From Pelagibacteraceae bacterium AG-426-I15 (GTDB lineage: Bacteria; Pseudomonadota; Alphaproteobacteria; Pelagibacterales; Pelagibacteraceae), in assembly GCA_003213135.1 (NCBI GenBank), contig QCNT01000001.1, positions 1 through 64,000 on the forward strand: a stretch of DNA of 64,000 bases, given 5' to 3'. The notes under the pieces were generated by a model. That model searched no databases. It worked only from the letters and a program-made list of their open reading frames with translations, and was not told where the DNA came from. This document shows positions 10,151 through 20,173 of the stretch, piece by piece; positions within the stretch are counted from its first letter, which is position 1, and every line of letters begins with the position of its first letter. The translations under genes and the position numbers were made by a program.

Positions 10151-10963
10151 TTATAAGCTTTGAAAAAAATTATTTAGTGCCTTTAAAAGATTTTTATTAT
10201 AATCCATCATATGATCATCCTCTTCAGGAAAATATGAAAATTTAGGTTCATTAGCTATTTCAAAAACCTTTTGACCCATATGAAATGGTACTATTTTGTC
10301 TTTTTTACCATGCATTACCAAAATAGGAATCTTTATATTTTTTAATTTTTTGACAGTCTCATATCTGTCTTTTAATAAAAGAGAAACAGGCAAATAAAAA
10401 TAGTAGAATTTTCCGGCATCAACCATAGATGTGAACGGAGATTCTAAAATAATTCCGGCGAATTTTTTATTTTGTGCAACTTCCACAGAAACCCCGGTAC
10501 CTAAGGACTCACCATAAAGTATAATGTTATCCTCCCTTACGCCTTGTTTTTTTAACCAATCCAAAGTGCTTCTAGCATCATCGTAGAGGCCAGTTTCAGA
10601 AGGTTTGCCTTCATTTCCGCTGAAACCTCTGTAGGCAACAATCAAAAAATTAATGTCAAAATCTTTAATTAAATTTAGTTTATAAATTCTATTTCTTAAA
10701 TCTCCGGCATTACCATGAAAAAAAACTAGCGTTTTCTTTTGTTTAAGATCTTTTTTATGAAACCATGCTTTTAAATTATTTTCATTTGAGGTTGGAATAA
10801 AAATTTCTTCATAAGAAAAATTCGCACTATCTTTGTTATAATTATTCTCGAATGGGTGATAAAGAAGATTCCGTTGATTAAAAAAAACAAATGCAACAAC
10901 GATTAAATAACAAGAAATAATTATTATTGTTATAGTGAACATATATTTAATTTTTTTTTGCAA
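10151..10963 (-). CDS. Alpha/beta hydrolase (Bem46-like)
   Basis: FFHGNAGDLRNR, AYRGFSGNEGKPSE, GESLGTGVS, and C-terminal HGKKDKIVP / DDHMM. Confidence 0.85.
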   Translation of the reverse strand: MQKKIKYMFTITIIIISCYLIVVAFVFFNQRNLLYHPFENNYNKDSANFSYEEIFIPTSNENNLKAWFHKKDLKQKKTLVFFHGNAGDLRNRIYKLNLIKDFDINFLIVAYRGFSGNEGKPSETGLYDDARSTLDWLKKQGVREDNIILYGESLGTGVSVEVAQNKKFAGIILESPFTSMVDAGKFYYFYLPVSLLLKDRYETVKKLKNIKIPILVMHGKKDKIVPFHMGQKVFEIANEPKFSYFPEEDDHMMDYNKNLLKALNNFFQSL

Positions 10964-11849
10964 GATAAATGCCTATAAAAACTAAAAAGGCTCCTATTAA
11001 ATGGTAATATTCTAAAGTTTCGTCAAAAAATATTAGGCCATAAAAAGCTCCATAAACTGTAAATAGATATAATGTAAATCCAGTTATTGATGCACCTAAG
11101 TATTTTTGAACCTTAGCATAAAGAGTAAAAGCAATTATTGCAGGAGAAATTGCTGCAAAGATTACCCAAAAAAGAAAATTCAAATCAAAGTTCGTACTTT
11201 GGCTTTGAAATTCCTCTAACAAATAAAAAGGAAACAACGATATTGATCCAAACATTGCAATTAAAACAAATCTTGTTAATAAATCAAATTTTGATTTCCA
11301 GTTTAGCAAATAAACAGAATAAAGAGCCCAGCTAATTGCTGCTCCCAACATCCAAATATCTCCTACTGTAAATTCTAGGCTTGATAATATGGAAGTGTCT
11401 CCCTTAAAAATAATTGAAAAAACCCCAAATAAACAAAGTATTAATCCCAGAGTTTGTATTAAATTTATTTTTTCTTTGTAAATAAAACTTGATAACAAAA
11501 TAATAAATATTGGGGAAGACGTATAAATGACGGCCATGTTAACAACTGTAGTTGTTTGACCGGCTATAAATGGAAATGCTCCACATATTCCACAGCCAGT
11601 AAGTCCTAGGAAAAAAAGTTTTAAAAATTCATCCTTAAAACTTTTAATTTGCTTTAATATTGGTTGATAAAAAAAAGGTATTAGCAATACAAAAACTGTT
11701 GTCCACCTCCAAAAAGCTAAAGAAATTGGGGGAACAAATTCCACGCCACCTCTTGCTACTATTAGATTGCTTGCCATAAATACGGGTTGTAAAAATAATA
11801 AAAAGTAAGGAAAAAAAAGATTTTTACTTTTTTTGGATGAAGGCTTCAT
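10947..11849 (-). CDS. EamA/DMT family transporter
   Basis: About 10 TM segments with internal duplication typical of EamA proteins. Confidence 0.85.
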   Translation of the reverse strand: MKPSSKKSKNLFFPYFLLFLQPVFMASNLIVARGGVEFVPPISLAFWRWTTVFVLLIPFFYQPILKQIKSFKDEFLKLFFLGLTGCGICGAFPFIAGQTTTVVNMAVIYTSSPIFIILLSSFIYKEKINLIQTLGLILCLFGVFSIIFKGDTSILSSLEFTVGDIWMLGAAISWALYSVYLLNWKSKFDLLTRFVLIAMFGSISLFPFYLLEEFQSQSTNFDLNFLFWVIFAAISPAIIAFTLYAKVQKYLGASITGFTLYLFTVYGAFYGLIFFDETLEYYHLIGAFLVFIGIYLAKKN

Positions 11850-12000
11850 AAATCATCATACAAATTACCAAGCCCATAAGAATATAAACAGGCAAAACAT
11901 CTTTAAAACCAATCATCATTGATCTAGTTAATGTAGTGGCCAATCCAACTAAGAAAGCTATGGTTAAAGCACAACCGATTATACTTGTTAGTTTATTCAT
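11824..12000 (-). CDS. Small hypothetical membrane protein, 58 aa (not in supplied ORF track)
   Basis: MNKLTSIIGCALTIAFLVGLATTLTRSMMIGFKDVLPVYILMGLVICMMIYEAFIQKK; start overlaps the amidase stop, end overlaps the EamA start; two predicted TMs. Confidence 0.65.
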   Translation of the reverse strand: MNKLTSIIGCALTIAFLVGLATTLTRSMMIGFKDVLPVYILMGLVICMMIYEAFIQKK

Positions 12001-13327
12001 CATCTTTGCATTTTTTTTCTAACCAATTAGCAACTCCCAAAAATCTTAAGTCATCAAGTTTATTGCCTATTAATTGAACTCCTAATGGTAAATTATTTCC
12101 TCCAGTAAGTAAAGGCAGCGAAATAGATGGTAATCCCATATAAGTCCAAACCGTACAAAATTCTGGACTGCCAGTAAATTTTAATCCTTTATCAGCAACA
12201 CCTGTGGATGCAGGCGTAATTACTCCATGATAATCTTCGAATACTTCGCTGTAAGATCTGTAGCTTTGTTCCATAAAGTCTTTTGCTTCTGTATATTGGT
12301 TTGCAGAATATTTATTTCCACGCTCTATTGCTTCAATGAGTTTTTTTCCTAATTTGCTTTTAGAGTTCTTGTAATATTTTTGAAAACTATTTGCCATATC
12401 TGTTTCATGGACTACCTGCTGATACTTATGAATGTCTTTAAAATATGAAGGCTCATCAAATACTTCGATATATTTTTTTAGTTTTTTCTTTAAAAATTCA
12501 AATGATTTTTGAGATTCTTTATCTATATTTTTCCAATTTGTTGTTTTGTAAAATATAAATTTTGGATCAAAATGTGGACCTTTTTTGCACTCCTCGAGCA
12601 TTTTGTCCGCCGAGTAATGAACGGTATCTTTATCGTATAAATCTTTTTTAATAAGGCACTTTGTTAAAAGAGCAACATCTTCAACATTTTTTCCGAATAC
12701 ACCAACATGATCAAGTTTAGAAGATTGTTTTAAAATTCCATTTCTAGATATTAATCCAAAAGAAGGTTTGTAACCAACCACGCCGCAATAAGACGCTGGA
12801 CGAATGACCGAACCTTTAGTTTGTGTTCCGACCGACAGAGGTGTCATATGCGCAGCTACTGCTGCTGCAGAACCACTTGAAGATCCTCCAGGAGTTCTAG
12901 TTTTATCATGTGGATTTGTAGTTTTTCCTGGATCAAAATAAGCAAGCTCCGTAGTTACTGTCTTGCCCATAATTATTGCACCTGAAATTTTTAAAAGATT
13001 GACTACTTCAGCGTCTGCGCTTTCCGACACACCTTTTCTTAATACAGTGCCGCATTCGGTTGGCATATCTTGAGTTCCAATAATATCCTTTATTCCAATA
13101 GGCAAACCATGTAGAGGTCCTAGGGGTTTACCTGATTTTCTATATTCATCTTTTTCCTGAGCTTTTTCTAATAATAATTTTTTATCAAAAAATGCCCAAG
13201 CTTTAACATCTTTGTCGAATTTATCTATTCTCTTAATATATTCTTTACATACATCAACACATGAAATCTCGCCGCTTTTTAGTTTTTCAACTAATTCAAT
13301 AGCTGAAATTGAAAGTATATTACTCAT
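11993..13327 (-). CDS. Amidase signature family protein
   Basis: PLGPLHGLPIGIKDIIGTQDMPTECG and TPGGSSSGSAAAVAAHMTPLSVGTQTKGSVIRPASYCGVVGYKPS. Confidence 0.93.
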   Translation of the reverse strand: MSNILSISAIELVEKLKSGEISCVDVCKEYIKRIDKFDKDVKAWAFFDKKLLLEKAQEKDEYRKSGKPLGPLHGLPIGIKDIIGTQDMPTECGTVLRKGVSESADAEVVNLLKISGAIIMGKTVTTELAYFDPGKTTNPHDKTRTPGGSSSGSAAAVAAHMTPLSVGTQTKGSVIRPASYCGVVGYKPSFGLISRNGILKQSSKLDHVGVFGKNVEDVALLTKCLIKKDLYDKDTVHYSADKMLEECKKGPHFDPKFIFYKTTNWKNIDKESQKSFEFLKKKLKKYIEVFDEPSYFKDIHKYQQVVHETDMANSFQKYYKNSKSKLGKKLIEAIERGNKYSANQYTEAKDFMEQSYRSYSEVFEDYHGVITPASTGVADKGLKFTGSPEFCTVWTYMGLPSISLPLLTGGNNLPLGVQLIGNKLDDLRFLGVANWLEKKCKDDE

Positions 13328-13337
13328 AATTTATTTA

Positions 13338-14699
13338 TTAATCAGCAAAAAGTAGATCGGGTAACCAGAGAGCTATTCCTGGAAACATGTACATTAAAAA
13401 CATCGCAAAAATTACAATTAACAAAAAAGGCATAATTCCACTGAAAATTTCAAGTAGTTCAACATTTTTAGTTTGTACCCCTTTTAAATAGTATGCTGAC
13501 ATGGCCATTGGTGGTGTTAGAAAAGATGTTTGTAAATTTAATGCTATTAACATAGCAAAGAAATAAGGATTTACTCCAAAAAACTCGACAAGGGGTAAAA
13601 ATATTGGAACAAATATTATTAATATCTCTGTCCATTCTAAAGGCCAGCCAAGAAGAAATATAATTATCTGGGTAATAACTAAAAATTGCCAAGGCTGTAA
13701 ATTCATTGATTTGAAAAAATGTTCAAATACTTCGTGTCCACCTAAATAAGAGAATACAGATGCAAAAGTCCATGACCCTATAAATAACCACATTATCATT
13801 GCAGTTGTTTTTGCTGTAAGAAATACAGATTCTTTAAAATTTTTCCATTTAAGAGTTTTATAAAAATAAGATAAAACTAAAGCGCCGAACGCACCTACAG
13901 CTGCTGCTTCGGCTGGTGTCGCCAATCCTCCTAGAATAGTTCCTAATACTAAAATTATTAATGAGAATAATGGTAAAAATGAAACCAGAACTTCTTTAAG
14001 TATGACTGATCGAGGTGGAATTTCTTCAGCTGGTGGTTTTGGTGCAATTGAAGGATTTAAATAAGCTCTTGTAACTGCATAAAGAATATATAATCCCGCC
14101 AACATAATTCCTGGCAAAATAGCCGCCGCAAATAATCTAAGAGGAGATAATTGAGCAATTACAGAGTAAACTATTAGCATAATGCTCGGTGGTATTAGTA
14201 TTCCTAGACAGCCTCCTGAACATATAACGCCAGATGCAAATTTTTTGTCATAGCCTGCTTTGATCATAGCGGGCCAAGCTAACAATCCCATTAATGTTAC
14301 AACTGCACCTATTATACCTGTTGCTGTTGAGAATAAAGCACAAGTAATTAGTGCTGCAACTGCCATCGAGGCAGGTAGACCATGAGACGCCAAACGAATC
14401 GCAAAAAATAATCTTGAAACTATTCCTGCTCTTTCAACCAAATAACCCATAAATAGAAATAAAGGCACCGCAGTGAGAACAGTATTATCCATAACTGTAT
14501 AAGTATTTTGAACAAATAATTGGAAAATTCTATTATCTAATAAATGCTCCATCCTTGTTGGATCGTAGTAAGCGTAGTACCCAAATCCCACTCCCATTGC
14601 CATTAATGTAAATGCAATTGGAAAACCTAAAAGCACGGTAAAAAGGAATATTGCCATCATAAGAATTGCAATTTCTGGATTTGTTAAACTAAATAACAT
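13338..14699 (-). CDS. dctM: TRAP transporter large permease (DctM-type)
   Basis: Multi-TM; VPLFLFMGYLVERAGI, GGCLGILIPPSIMLIVYSV, AAILPGIMLAGLY, LATPAEAAAVGAFGAL. Confidence 0.95.
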   Translation of the reverse strand: MLFSLTNPEIAILMMAIFLFTVLLGFPIAFTLMAMGVGFGYYAYYDPTRMEHLLDNRIFQLFVQNTYTVMDNTVLTAVPLFLFMGYLVERAGIVSRLFFAIRLASHGLPASMAVAALITCALFSTATGIIGAVVTLMGLLAWPAMIKAGYDKKFASGVICSGGCLGILIPPSIMLIVYSVIAQLSPLRLFAAAILPGIMLAGLYILYAVTRAYLNPSIAPKPPAEEIPPRSVILKEVLVSFLPLFSLIILVLGTILGGLATPAEAAAVGAFGALVLSYFYKTLKWKNFKESVFLTAKTTAMIMWLFIGSWTFASVFSYLGGHEVFEHFFKSMNLQPWQFLVITQIIIFLLGWPLEWTEILIIFVPIFLPLVEFFGVNPYFFAMLIALNLQTSFLTPPMAMSAYYLKGVQTKNVELLEIFSGIMPFLLIVIFAMFLMYMFPGIALWLPDLLFAD

Positions 14700-15273
14700 C
14701 TTTTTGATCCTCGTCTTGTGAAGTTCTCATTAATATTTTTTCCGTTTCCTCAGCAACAACCATTCTTGCTGGCCAGTGGCCAGTCTGAATACAAATAATT
14801 GATCTAAAAACTTCGCTTACACCCTGAATAATTAACAATATTCCTGCGGCTGGGATTAAAGATTTTGCCATATAAATTTGAATTTGTGCAGGACTATTCC
14901 AGCTTGTTTCTTTTATTTTCCATGCTAAAGAAGCGTACTCATATCCATAAAACGCTAAAGCAAATACTCCTGGAAAGAAAAAAATAAAATATAAAACTAG
15001 ATCTATGTATCCTTGAGTCTTAGGTTTAAATAATCTGTAAAGCACATCCCCCCTTACATGAGCCTCTGTCGACAAGGTGTAAGCGCCTGCCATCATAAAT
15101 ATCGCACCATACATTTGTAAACTAAAATCAAAATTCCATAAAGTTGGGGCGTTAAAGGCATATGCCATCACAACCTCATAACAAGTTCCTCCCATAAGAA
15201 TAACTATGCACCATGAAAAAGCTTTTCCAACTGATGTGCTTAGATGGTCCGCAAACTGAATATATCCCCTCAT
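14689..15273 (-). CDS. dctQ: TRAP transporter small permease (DctQ-type)
   Basis: Four-TM protein with GAYTLSTEAHVRGDVLYRLF; adjacent to dctM. Confidence 0.93.
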   Translation of the reverse strand: MRGYIQFADHLSTSVGKAFSWCIVILMGGTCYEVVMAYAFNAPTLWNFDFSLQMYGAIFMMAGAYTLSTEAHVRGDVLYRLFKPKTQGYIDLVLYFIFFFPGVFALAFYGYEYASLAWKIKETSWNSPAQIQIYMAKSLIPAAGILLIIQGVSEVFRSIICIQTGHWPARMVVAEETEKILMRTSQDEDQKDVI

Positions 15274-15313
15274 ATGTATAAACTATTCTAATTTTTTTAC
15301 GATTTCCATAAAA

Positions 15314-15342
15314 AAAAGGGGGCTACAAAAGAGCCCCCTTTT
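15314..15342 (-). terminator. Strong stem-loop terminator/attenuator between dctP and dctQM
   Basis: AAAAGGGGGCT-N7-AGCCCCCTTTT, 11-bp perfect stem flanked by A/T tracts. Confidence 0.85.
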
Positions 15343-15358
15343 AATTTTTATAATGCTA

Positions 15359-16516
15359 TTAAATTTTTACTTTAGCAATGCTACCAAACTCATTTTCATA
15401 AGCCAGTTTGTAATTAGGCTGATTCATGAGTAAGTATTTCATAACTCTTTTAGCGTAAGTTTTCTGCGAGTCTATGATCTTTTTAAAGAATGGATCTTTC
15501 TTATTGAAATCTCCAATTACTTTATCCCAACCTTTTAATTGTTGAGCTAAGATTGCATCAGAAGTTTGATAAACATTTACTTTGTGTTGGTTCATCAACT
15601 TAGATAAGTCAGCAGAATATCTCACTAATGCTTTAAAGTAGTTGTCTGTATTTGCAGCATAAGCAGCATTTTTTAGGATAGCCTGATGTTGTGGGCTTAA
15701 TCCATTAAATGTCTTCTTATTAACTGGAATTTCAAACATTTCTTGAGATTGGTGGAAGCTACCTAAGTGATAGTGCTTAGATACATCTTGCATACCAAAC
15801 TGTGAGTCTGAAGTTGGGTTATTAAACTCCGCGGCTTCAATCAAACCTGTTTTCATAGCAGGTTGAATTTCTCCACCTGGAAGTTGTCTAACAACCATTC
15901 CCATTGCTGTTAAAACGTTAGTCGCAAGACCAACCGTTCTATATTTCATACCTTTAACATCAGACACTTTAGTTACGTTCTTTTTGAACCAACCAAATGG
16001 CTGAGCAGGCATTGGCATATGGAAGAAACCTACATAATCAAAACCAACTTTAGATAAAGTTTCGTTATAAAGTTTTCTACCTCCACCGTACTCCATCCAT
16101 CCCATAACTTCTTGAGATGACATTCCGTACGAAGGACCAGTACCAAACAATGATGCTGCTGGATTTTTTCCGTACCAGTATGCAGTTACCCAGTGTCCCA
16201 TATCTAGAACTCCAGAGCTTACCGCCTGACCGATTTCAGATGTTTTAACAACTGCGCCAACTGGTTGAAGATCAATCTTCAATTGTCCACCTGACATGTC
16301 GCTAACCATTTTTGCATAGTCGCCAGCCATTTCGAAGAATATATTAGCTCCAGAAGGCCAAGCTGCTTGCATCTTTAAAGTTTTAGGAGCACCAAATGCT
16401 ACGTTCGGCATTGCAATAGTTGCTGCCGCTGCTGCACCCGTCGCTGCTGCTGCTTTAAAGAACTTACGTCTCGAAGGAGTTTTAACTCTCTTCAGCGTTT
16501 TTTCTTTTTTAGACAT
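15359..16516 (-). CDS. dctP: TRAP transporter solute-binding protein (TakP/lactate-binding-like subfamily), Tat-type signal
   Basis: SRRKFFKAAAATGAAAAATIAMP twin-arginine-like signal; QAAWPSGANIFFEMA; AAEFNNPTSDSQFGMQDVSKHYHLGSFHQSQEMFEI. Confidence 0.92.
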   Translation of the reverse strand: MSKKEKTLKRVKTPSRRKFFKAAAATGAAAAATIAMPNVAFGAPKTLKMQAAWPSGANIFFEMAGDYAKMVSDMSGGQLKIDLQPVGAVVKTSEIGQAVSSGVLDMGHWVTAYWYGKNPAASLFGTGPSYGMSSQEVMGWMEYGGGRKLYNETLSKVGFDYVGFFHMPMPAQPFGWFKKNVTKVSDVKGMKYRTVGLATNVLTAMGMVVRQLPGGEIQPAMKTGLIEAAEFNNPTSDSQFGMQDVSKHYHLGSFHQSQEMFEIPVNKKTFNGLSPQHQAILKNAAYAANTDNYFKALVRYSADLSKLMNQHKVNVYQTSDAILAQQLKGWDKVIGDFNKKDPFFKKIIDSQKTYAKRVMKYLLMNQPNYKLAYENEFGSIAKVKI

Positions 16517-16531
16517 ATTTTGTCTCCCTAT

Positions 16532-16543
16532 AGTTAATTAACT
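16532..16543. promoter_or_regulatory. Perfect 12-bp palindrome AGTTAATTAACT upstream of dctP
   Basis: Self-complementary sequence just upstream of the dctP ribosome-binding site AGGGAGA; could be an operator, function unknown. Confidence 0.35.
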
Positions 16544-16625
16544 AGTTGAATTATTTAAGCATAAATAGGTTTTAGAGTCTCGTGCTGATTATTGAAATTT
16601 TTAAGAGATTCAATTACAGATTGTA

Positions 16626-17579
16626 CTAATTAACTTTGTTTTTACATGTTCCTGATCTAAAAAACTCATCAATATTATCTATTGCTAAGTCCGCCATTGC
16701 AGTTCGTGTTTTTTTAGTCGCACTACCAAGATGAGGTAAAATAAATGCTGTTGGTTGTTTTAGATACTCGGGATTAATTTTTGGTTCTCCTTTATAAACG
16801 TCAAGGCCAATAGCGTATATTTTTCTATTTATTAATGCCTGCACCATAGCATCATCATCGATCATGTCGCCTCTAGCTACATTTGTAATAATAGCTCCGG
16901 TAGGGAAATATTCTAAAGTTTCTTTATTTATAATGTCTTTAGTTTCTTTTGTTGCAGGACAACATATTGATAAGACGTCTGAGACAGAAAATAAACTTTT
17001 GATGCTTTCATGATACTTGGCTCCATTTTCAATTTCTGGACTTAATCTTGATCTATTTCTGTAATGAATTTCCATTCCAAAGCTTTTAGCTATTTTTGCT
17101 ACAGCTCTTCCAATTCTTCCCATACCTAAAATTCCTAATCTGGAACCTGTGAGTTGTTTTCCAATTAGAAAATCTGAAGACCATTTCCAATTTTCTTTTT
17201 TTACCCAATTAATACCTTCGTTAGCTCTTCTGCATGCGCCAAGAATTAATAAAATTGCAATTTCAGCTGTAGCATCTGTCAAAACGTCTGGTGTGTTTGT
17301 AACCGCTATACCTCTTTTTTTTGCTGCCTCAATATCAATATTTCCAAAACCAACGGCAAAATTTGATATTATCTTGATCGTTTCTGGAAGCTTTTCAATA
17401 GTATTTTTGTCAATTTTATCTGTAAGTGAAGATAAAATCCCATCATAACCTTTGCTCAATTCAATTAATTTTTTTTGAGAATACAATTCATCATTTGAGT
17501 TAAAATGAGAATTAAATAGTTTAGAAGCTTTATCCTCGCAGGACCTCAACAATTTTCTAGTTACAAGAACTTTTTTCAT
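16626..17579 (-). CDS. D-isomer-specific 2-hydroxyacid dehydrogenase (glyoxylate/hydroxypyruvate reductase-like)
   Basis: LGILGMGRIGRAVAKIAKSFGMEIHYRNR, NVARGDMIDDDAMVQAL, LPHLGSAT. Confidence 0.93.
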   Translation of the reverse strand: MKKVLVTRKLLRSCEDKASKLFNSHFNSNDELYSQKKLIELSKGYDGILSSLTDKIDKNTIEKLPETIKIISNFAVGFGNIDIEAAKKRGIAVTNTPDVLTDATAEIAILLILGACRRANEGINWVKKENWKWSSDFLIGKQLTGSRLGILGMGRIGRAVAKIAKSFGMEIHYRNRSRLSPEIENGAKYHESIKSLFSVSDVLSICCPATKETKDIINKETLEYFPTGAIITNVARGDMIDDDAMVQALINRKIYAIGLDVYKGEPKINPEYLKQPTAFILPHLGSATKKTRTAMADLAIDNIDEFFRSGTCKNKVN

Positions 17580-17586
17580 TTGGATT

Positions 17587-18960
17587 TTAATTTAAATCGA
17601 AAATTTTACCAGGATTCATGATATTATTTGGATCGAGAGTTCTTTTTATAGATTTCATTATCGGAATATTGTCTCCATGTTCTTTTATAAGATATTCTTT
17701 TTTGTGAAGTCCTATTCCATGCTCGCCAGTAATTGTACCGTTTAACTCAAGTGTTTTTTTAATTAGTAAATCACTAAACTCTCTTATTTTTTTATATGTT
17801 TCTTTTTTTTGGGGATCATACGGTAAAACGACATGAAAATTTCCATCGCCTAAATGACCAACCATTGGAGCTCTAAGACCAAATTTTTTTGTGACGTCCT
17901 CTGCAAATTTCACGCACTCAACTATTTTAGAAATTGGAAGACATACATCTGTAGAGTAAACTCTGCCGTTTTTAATTAATGCTTTTACAGAATAATATAT
18001 ATCCCAACGAGCTTGCCATAATTTATTTCTTTCTTCTAAATCTTTCGCCCACTTAAAAGCGCTTCCCTTATTCTCTTTAGATATTTCTTCAACTATTTGA
18101 ATATTTTCTTTATTAGATGATTCTGATCCATGAAATTCAAAAAATAATGTAGGTAAAACTTTCATGTCTTTTAACTTTGAATAATTAATACTTATATCCA
18201 TTTGTTCCTTATTGAGCATTTCAATTCGAGCTATCGGTACACCATATTGGATCACTTGTTGTGCTGCTTGTACTGCGTCCTCAAGAGAAGGGAAATGACA
18301 GACTGCGCTCATAATACTTTCTGGAATTGGAGATAATCTCAATTGTATCTCTGTAATTATTCCAAGTGTTCCCTCTGAACCAATAAATAAATTAGTCAGA
18401 TTGTAACCTGCAGAAGTTTTTTTTGTTCTACTTCCAGTTTTTATAATATCACCATTAGGGAGAACTACTGTAAGGCCAGTTATTACAGTCTTCATGGTTC
18501 CATATTTTACAGCCATAGTTCCTGATGCTGATGTTGATGCCATACCACCTATTGCTGCATTTGCTCCAGGATCTATTGGAAAAAAAACTCCGTCCTCTCT
18601 TAAATAATCATTTAATTGTTCTTTGGTAACACAAGCTTGCACTCTGCAATCAAAATCTTCTACATTAACGCTTAAGACCTTGTTCATTTTTTCTAAAGAT
18701 ATCGTTATTCCTTTATCATTACCTACAACGTTGCCCTCCAAAGATGTCCCGGTCCCAAATGGAACAACAGGAACTTTGTGATCATTACAAAGTTTAAGAA
18801 TTTTGGAAACCTCCTCGTTAGTTTCTGGAAAAACTACAGCTTTTGATAATACCGGATCATATGTATCCTCGCCTCTAGCATAGTTTGTTCTAGTAGAAAC
18901 TGAGGTGGAAAATCTACCGTTAAAAATTTTTTTTAATTCTGATTGTATTTGTTCGTTCAT
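17587..18960 (-). CDS. FAD-linked 2-hydroxyacid oxidase (D-lactate dehydrogenase/GlcD family)
   Basis: VPFGTGTSLEGNV, DPGANAAIGGMASTSASGTMAVKYGTMK, GHLGDGNFHVVL, TGEHGIGLHKKEYL. Confidence 0.93.
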   Translation of the reverse strand: MNEQIQSELKKIFNGRFSTSVSTRTNYARGEDTYDPVLSKAVVFPETNEEVSKILKLCNDHKVPVVPFGTGTSLEGNVVGNDKGITISLEKMNKVLSVNVEDFDCRVQACVTKEQLNDYLREDGVFFPIDPGANAAIGGMASTSASGTMAVKYGTMKTVITGLTVVLPNGDIIKTGSRTKKTSAGYNLTNLFIGSEGTLGIITEIQLRLSPIPESIMSAVCHFPSLEDAVQAAQQVIQYGVPIARIEMLNKEQMDISINYSKLKDMKVLPTLFFEFHGSESSNKENIQIVEEISKENKGSAFKWAKDLEERNKLWQARWDIYYSVKALIKNGRVYSTDVCLPISKIVECVKFAEDVTKKFGLRAPMVGHLGDGNFHVVLPYDPQKKETYKKIREFSDLLIKKTLELNGTITGEHGIGLHKKEYLIKEHGDNIPIMKSIKRTLDPNNIMNPGKIFDLN

Positions 18961-19007
18961 TTTTTTTCTATAATGTTATTAAATTATATAGAAAAAATAT
19001 ACCTTAA

Positions 19008-20171
19008 TTAACCAAGCATCTTTTTGATTTTTTCTAAGGCTTGTGAGATATTATCGCTAGAAGCTGCAAAACTAAATCTAACATAATCTTGTGCAGTTTT
19101 CCCAAATGCTGTTCCTGGAACAATGGCTACGCCTGCCTCATGCATACATTTTTTAGCAAATTCAGCACCATTCATTCCTGTTCCTATGACTTTAGGAAAA
19201 GCATAAAATGCTCCTCCGGGTAAACTACATTCTACTCCTGGCAAATTATTTAAACCTTCGTGAATAAGTTTTCTTCTTATGGTAAATTTTCTCATCATTT
19301 CATTTATAGAATCATCCGGACCGTCTAATGCAGCAATACCTGCGAACTGAGCAGCTGCATTTACACATGAAACACTATTTATTACTAATTTATTTACATG
19401 TTCTACAAGATTTTTTGGCCAAAAACTCCAACCCAATCTCCATCCTGTCATTGAATAAGCTTTGCTCCAACCTTCAAGAACAATTAATCTTTCTCTTAAT
19501 TCGGGATAATTAAAAAATGTTGGCATTTCTTTGCCATCAAAGATTTGTCTGCTATAAATTTCATCACTTAAAATTGTTACATGAGGATGTTTTTTTAATC
19601 CCTCTGCTAAAACATCGATATCTGACTTATCAACAAAACTGCCGGTTGGATTATTTGGATTAATTAAAACTAATAATTTTGTTTTATCAGTTATCAAGGA
19701 TAAAATTTTCTCAGGGTTAAATTTTAAATCTTTATCTTCGGTTAAATCGTATGGAACTGGTTTAGCTCCAGTAAAATTGATCATGGACTCATAGATTGGA
19801 AATGCAGGTGTTGGGTGAATTATTTCTACTCCTGGTTCACCAAAACACTGAATGGCATAACTCATTGTAGGTTTTCCACCTGGCATAATAATTATTCTTT
19901 CAGGATCAATTTCTTGATTGTAAAGTTTTTTAATTTTTCTTGTGACTGATTGTCTGCATTCAAGAATTCCATTTGATAAAACATATCCATGATGACCATC
20001 ATCCAAGGCTTTTTTTGCTGCATCAACTATATGTTTTGGTGTTTTGAAATCAGGTTGACCCAATCCTAAATGTATCATTGGTTTTCCTGCTGCCTCAAGT
20101 TTTTTCGCCTCTGCAAGAACACTAAAAGCAGTTTCTGTTCCTAGTCTGTCTAAACTTTTTGCTAACTTCAT
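19008..20171 (-). CDS. Pyridoxal-phosphate-dependent aminotransferase class I/II
   Basis: LGLGQPDFKTPKHI, NPNNPTGS, SDEIYSRQIF, GWSKAYSMTGWRLGW. Confidence 0.93.
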   Translation of the reverse strand: MKLAKSLDRLGTETAFSVLAEAKKLEAAGKPMIHLGLGQPDFKTPKHIVDAAKKALDDGHHGYVLSNGILECRQSVTRKIKKLYNQEIDPERIIIMPGGKPTMSYAIQCFGEPGVEIIHPTPAFPIYESMINFTGAKPVPYDLTEDKDLKFNPEKILSLITDKTKLLVLINPNNPTGSFVDKSDIDVLAEGLKKHPHVTILSDEIYSRQIFDGKEMPTFFNYPELRERLIVLEGWSKAYSMTGWRLGWSFWPKNLVEHVNKLVINSVSCVNAAAQFAGIAALDGPDDSINEMMRKFTIRRKLIHEGLNNLPGVECSLPGGAFYAFPKVIGTGMNGAEFAKKCMHEAGVAIVPGTAFGKTAQDYVRFSFAASSDNISQALEKIKKMLG

Positions 20172-20173
20172 AA

